A DNA stretch of 64,000 bases, from positions 1,860,001 through 1,924,000 of the forward strand of contig OY292277.1 of the NCBI GenBank assembly GCA_958496175.1, written 5' to 3'. Source of the DNA: Sisyra terminalis (lineage: Eukaryota; Arthropoda; Insecta; Neuroptera; Sisyridae). Positions 61,501 to 64,000 of this stretch are shown here, piece after piece. The translations under genes were made by a program, and so were the position numbers. Position 1 is the stretch's first letter, and every line of letters starts with the position of its first letter. Under the pieces are notes generated by a model. It was not told the DNA's origin, did not search any database, and saw only the letters and a program-made list of their open reading frames with translations.

Positions 61501-64000
61501 TATTTAAAAAATCCGCCATTTGACTGGCCTTATTTCAGACGGAAAATGTCTCATCTATTTAAGGCTCTAAAACTTCCCGGTTTAAATTCCCGGCAAACTA
61601 TCCCGATACATCAATGTTTCTTTTTTTGAGAACGAAGAAAAAGATTCAAACATTAATAGTCAATCAGACTATAGCATAAGAAAACATCCCTTATATCCTG
61701 TTTTTCCCAATTTAAATTGGCCTTGTTTTAACTTTGAAATGGAATTGTGGACGTCCTGTTACCCACAGGAAGAACATTTCTTTAAATTGTAATTCACTTA
61801 AACGTCCCTAATCTTAATTTCTTGAGAAAACTAGGCCTTATTTTGAAAAATCGGCCATTAAAGTGGCCTTATTTCAGACGGAAAATGTCATATCCATTTA
61901 CGGCTCTAAAACTTCCCGGATTAAATTCCCGACAAAGTATCCTGATACATTTATGTTTCTTTTTTTGAGAACGGGGAGAAAGATTTAAGCATTAATATTC
62001 AATCAGACTATAGCAAAAGAAAACATCCCTTATATCTGGTTTTTCCCAATTTAAATTGTCCTTGTTTTAACTTTGAAATGGAATTGTGGACGTCCTGTTA
62101 CCCACAGGAAGAAAATTTCTTCAAATTGTAATTCACTTAAACGTCCCTAATCTTAATTTCTTGAGAAAACTAGGCCGTATTTTAAAAAATCGGCAATTAA
62201 ACTGGCCTTATTTCAGACGGAAAATGTCTCATCAATTTACGGCTCTAAAACTTCCAGGTTTAAATTCCTGGCAAACTATCCCGATACATTAATGTTTCTT
62301 TTTTTGAGAACTTGGAGAAAGATTCAAACATTAATATTCAATCTGACTATAGCAAAAAAAACCATCCCTTATATCCAGTTTTTCCCAATTTAAATTGGCC
62401 TTGTTTTAGCTTTGAAATGGAATTGTGGACGTCCTGTTACCCACAGGAAGAAAATTTATACCGATTGAAATTCAATAAAACGTCCCTTATCTTAATTTCT
62501 TGAGAAAAATAAGTCTTAATTCGAAAAATCGGCAATTAAACTGGCCTTATTTCAGACGGAAAATGTCACATCAATTTACGGCTCTAAAACTTCCCGGTTT
62601 AAATTCCCGGCAAACTATCCCGATAAATTAATGTTTCTTTTTTTGAGAACGTGGAGAAAGATTCAAACATTAATATTCAATCAGACTATAGCAAAAAAAA
62701 ACAATCCCTTATATCCGGTTTTTCCCAATTTAAATTGGCCTTGTTTAAATTTTGAAATGGAATTGTGGACGTCCTGTTACCCACAGGAAGAAAATTTCTT
62801 CAAATTGTAATTCACTTAAACGTCCCTAATCTTAATTTCTTGAGAAAACTAGGCCTTATATTGAAAAATCAGCCATTAAACTGGCCTTATTTCTGACGGA
62901 AAATGTCACATCAATTTACGGCTCTAAAACTTCCAGGTTTAAATTCCTGGCAAACTATACCGATAAATTAATGTTTCGTTTTTTGAGAACGTGGAGAAAG
63001 ATTCAAACATTAATATTCAATCAGACTATAGCAAAAAAAAACATCCCTTATGTCCGGTTTTTCCCAATTTCAATTGGCCTTGTTTCAGCTTTGAAATGGA
63101 ATTGTGGACGTCCTGTTACCCACAGGAAAAAAATTTCTTCAAATTGTAATTCAATAAATCGTCCCTTATCTTAATTTCTTGAGAAAAAAAAGTCTTAATT
63201 TGAAAAATCGGCCATTAAACTGGACTTATTTCAGACGGAAAATGTCACATCAATTTACGGCTCTAAAACTTCCAGGTTTAAATTCCTGGCAAACTATCCT
63301 GATACATTAATGTTTCTTTTTTTGAGAATTTGGAGAAAGATTCAAACATTAATATTCAATCAGACTATAGCAAAAGAAAACATCCCTTATATCCGGTTTT
63401 TCCCAATTTAAATTGGCCTTGTTTTAACTTTGAAATGGAATTGTGGACGTCCTGTTACCCACAGGAAAAAAATTTCTGCAAATTGTAATTCACTTAAACG
63501 TCCCTAATCTTAATTTCTTGAGAAAACTAGGTCTTATTTTGAAAAATCTGTCATTAAACAGGCCTTATTTCAGACGGAAAATGTCTCATCTATTTAAGGC
63601 TCTAAAACTTCCCGGTTTAAATTCCCGGCAAACTATCCCGATACATTAATGTTTTTTTTTTTGAGAACGTGGAAAATGATTCAAACATTAATATTCAATC
63701 TGACTATAGCAAAAGAAAACATCCCTTATATGCGGTTTTTCCCAATTTAAATTGACCTTGTTTTAGTTTTGAAATGGAATTGTGGACGTCCTGTTACCCA
63801 CAGGAAGAAAATTTCTACCGACTGAAAATCAATTAAACGTCCCTTATCTTAATTTCTAGAGAAAACTAGGCCTTATTTTGAAAAATCGGCCATTAAACTG
63901 GCCTTATTTCAGACGGAAAATGTCATATCAATTTACGGCTCTTAAACTTCCCGGTTTAAATTCCCGGCAAACTATCCCGATAAATTAATGTTTCTTTTTT
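58600..64000 (+). repeat. 12-monomer tandem duplication, period 4,066 bp, cut by window end
   Basis: About 58,600-59,934 recurs at about 62,666-64,000, an offset of 4,066 bp. Shared marks are TTTAAATTTTGAAATGG, TATATTGAAAAATCAGCC with TTTCTGACGG, GTTTCGTTTTTTG, CCCTTATGTCCGG, AATAAATCGTCCC, TTCTGCAAATTG and TATATGCGG. The second copy is still matching where the window ends, so the true length is unknown. Confidence 0.8.

Larger units (their letters stand above)
36365..64000 (+). repeat. satellite array block 5, runs to window end
   Basis: Uninterrupted ~339-bp monomers. The first is again the diverged flank type (AAAAAGCCTTAAATC, CACCCTTTTAAACGG). From about 42,440 the block is organised in clear higher-order repeats, listed separately. 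No gene is seen, and the array does not end within the window. Confidence 0.95.

Noticed and set aside
881..63649. Dozens of near-identical ~68-codon frames starting MDVLLPTGRKFLQ, and overlapping frames starting MFLFLRTWRK or MEKDSNINIQ
   Set aside because: They are the same stretch of each satellite monomer read in one frame. Frames are broken in many monomers by indels or stops, indels between monomers are not in multiples of three, and there is no domain or signal. They are a by-product of repetition, not a gene family.
1..64000. CRISPR array
   Set aside because: Repeats are ~339 bp and directly adjacent, with no short repeat/unique spacer structure; the genome is eukaryotic.
1..64000. 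CENP-B box in the satellite
   Set aside because: No match to the TTCG....A..CGGG core was seen in the monomer; the conserved GGACGTCC/TCCTGT part is a different sequence.

Overview
The window is eukaryotic, AT-rich, and almost entirely non-coding. About 60 kb of it is a tandem satellite with a monomer of about 339 bp (338-340 bp spacing between equivalent landmarks), all in one orientation, roughly 175 monomers. A 3.9 kb island (about 19,246-23,160) of non-satellite DNA interrupts it. The island carries three tandem 426-bp units built from an animal-type 5S rRNA sequence. The 5S tract resembles insect or other arthropod 5S (TTGGATGGGTGACCGCTTGG, AAGTTAAGCAAC), so I infer an arthropod, probably insect, pericentromeric or other heterochromatic array. 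The species cannot be told from the sequence.

Layout: 1-4,650 satellite; 4,651-4,999 a 'foreign' block filling one monomer slot; 5,000-13,826 satellite with local multi-monomer duplications; 13,827-14,175 second foreign block; 14,176-18,930 satellite; 18,931-19,245 strongly diverged edge monomer; 19,255-19,415 large imperfect inverted repeat; 19,416-21,922 single-copy-looking DNA with one weak coding relic on the minus strand and a G-rich patch; 21,923-23,130 the 5S-derived tandem; 23,160-23,430 diverged right edge monomer; 23,431-36,015 satellite; 36,016-36,364 third foreign block; 36,365-64,000 satellite with conspicuous higher-order repeats (5-mer, 6-mer, 12-mer and a 19-mer of 6,435 bp repeated with no difference seen where checked).

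The most unusual element is the 5S-derived unit. Each consists of two 3' parts of a 5S gene (about 5S positions 51-118) placed head to head as a foldback with a 24-nt loop. The forward arm keeps the internal promoter region and runs into a long T tract. The 5' third of a normal 5S gene is missing, so these are not ordinary 5S genes.

No convincing protein-coding gene is present. The recurrent ~68-codon open frames in the satellite are a by-product of repetition of one monomer and are not annotated as genes. All comparisons were made by eye; identities are approximate and family names for the satellite are not claimed.
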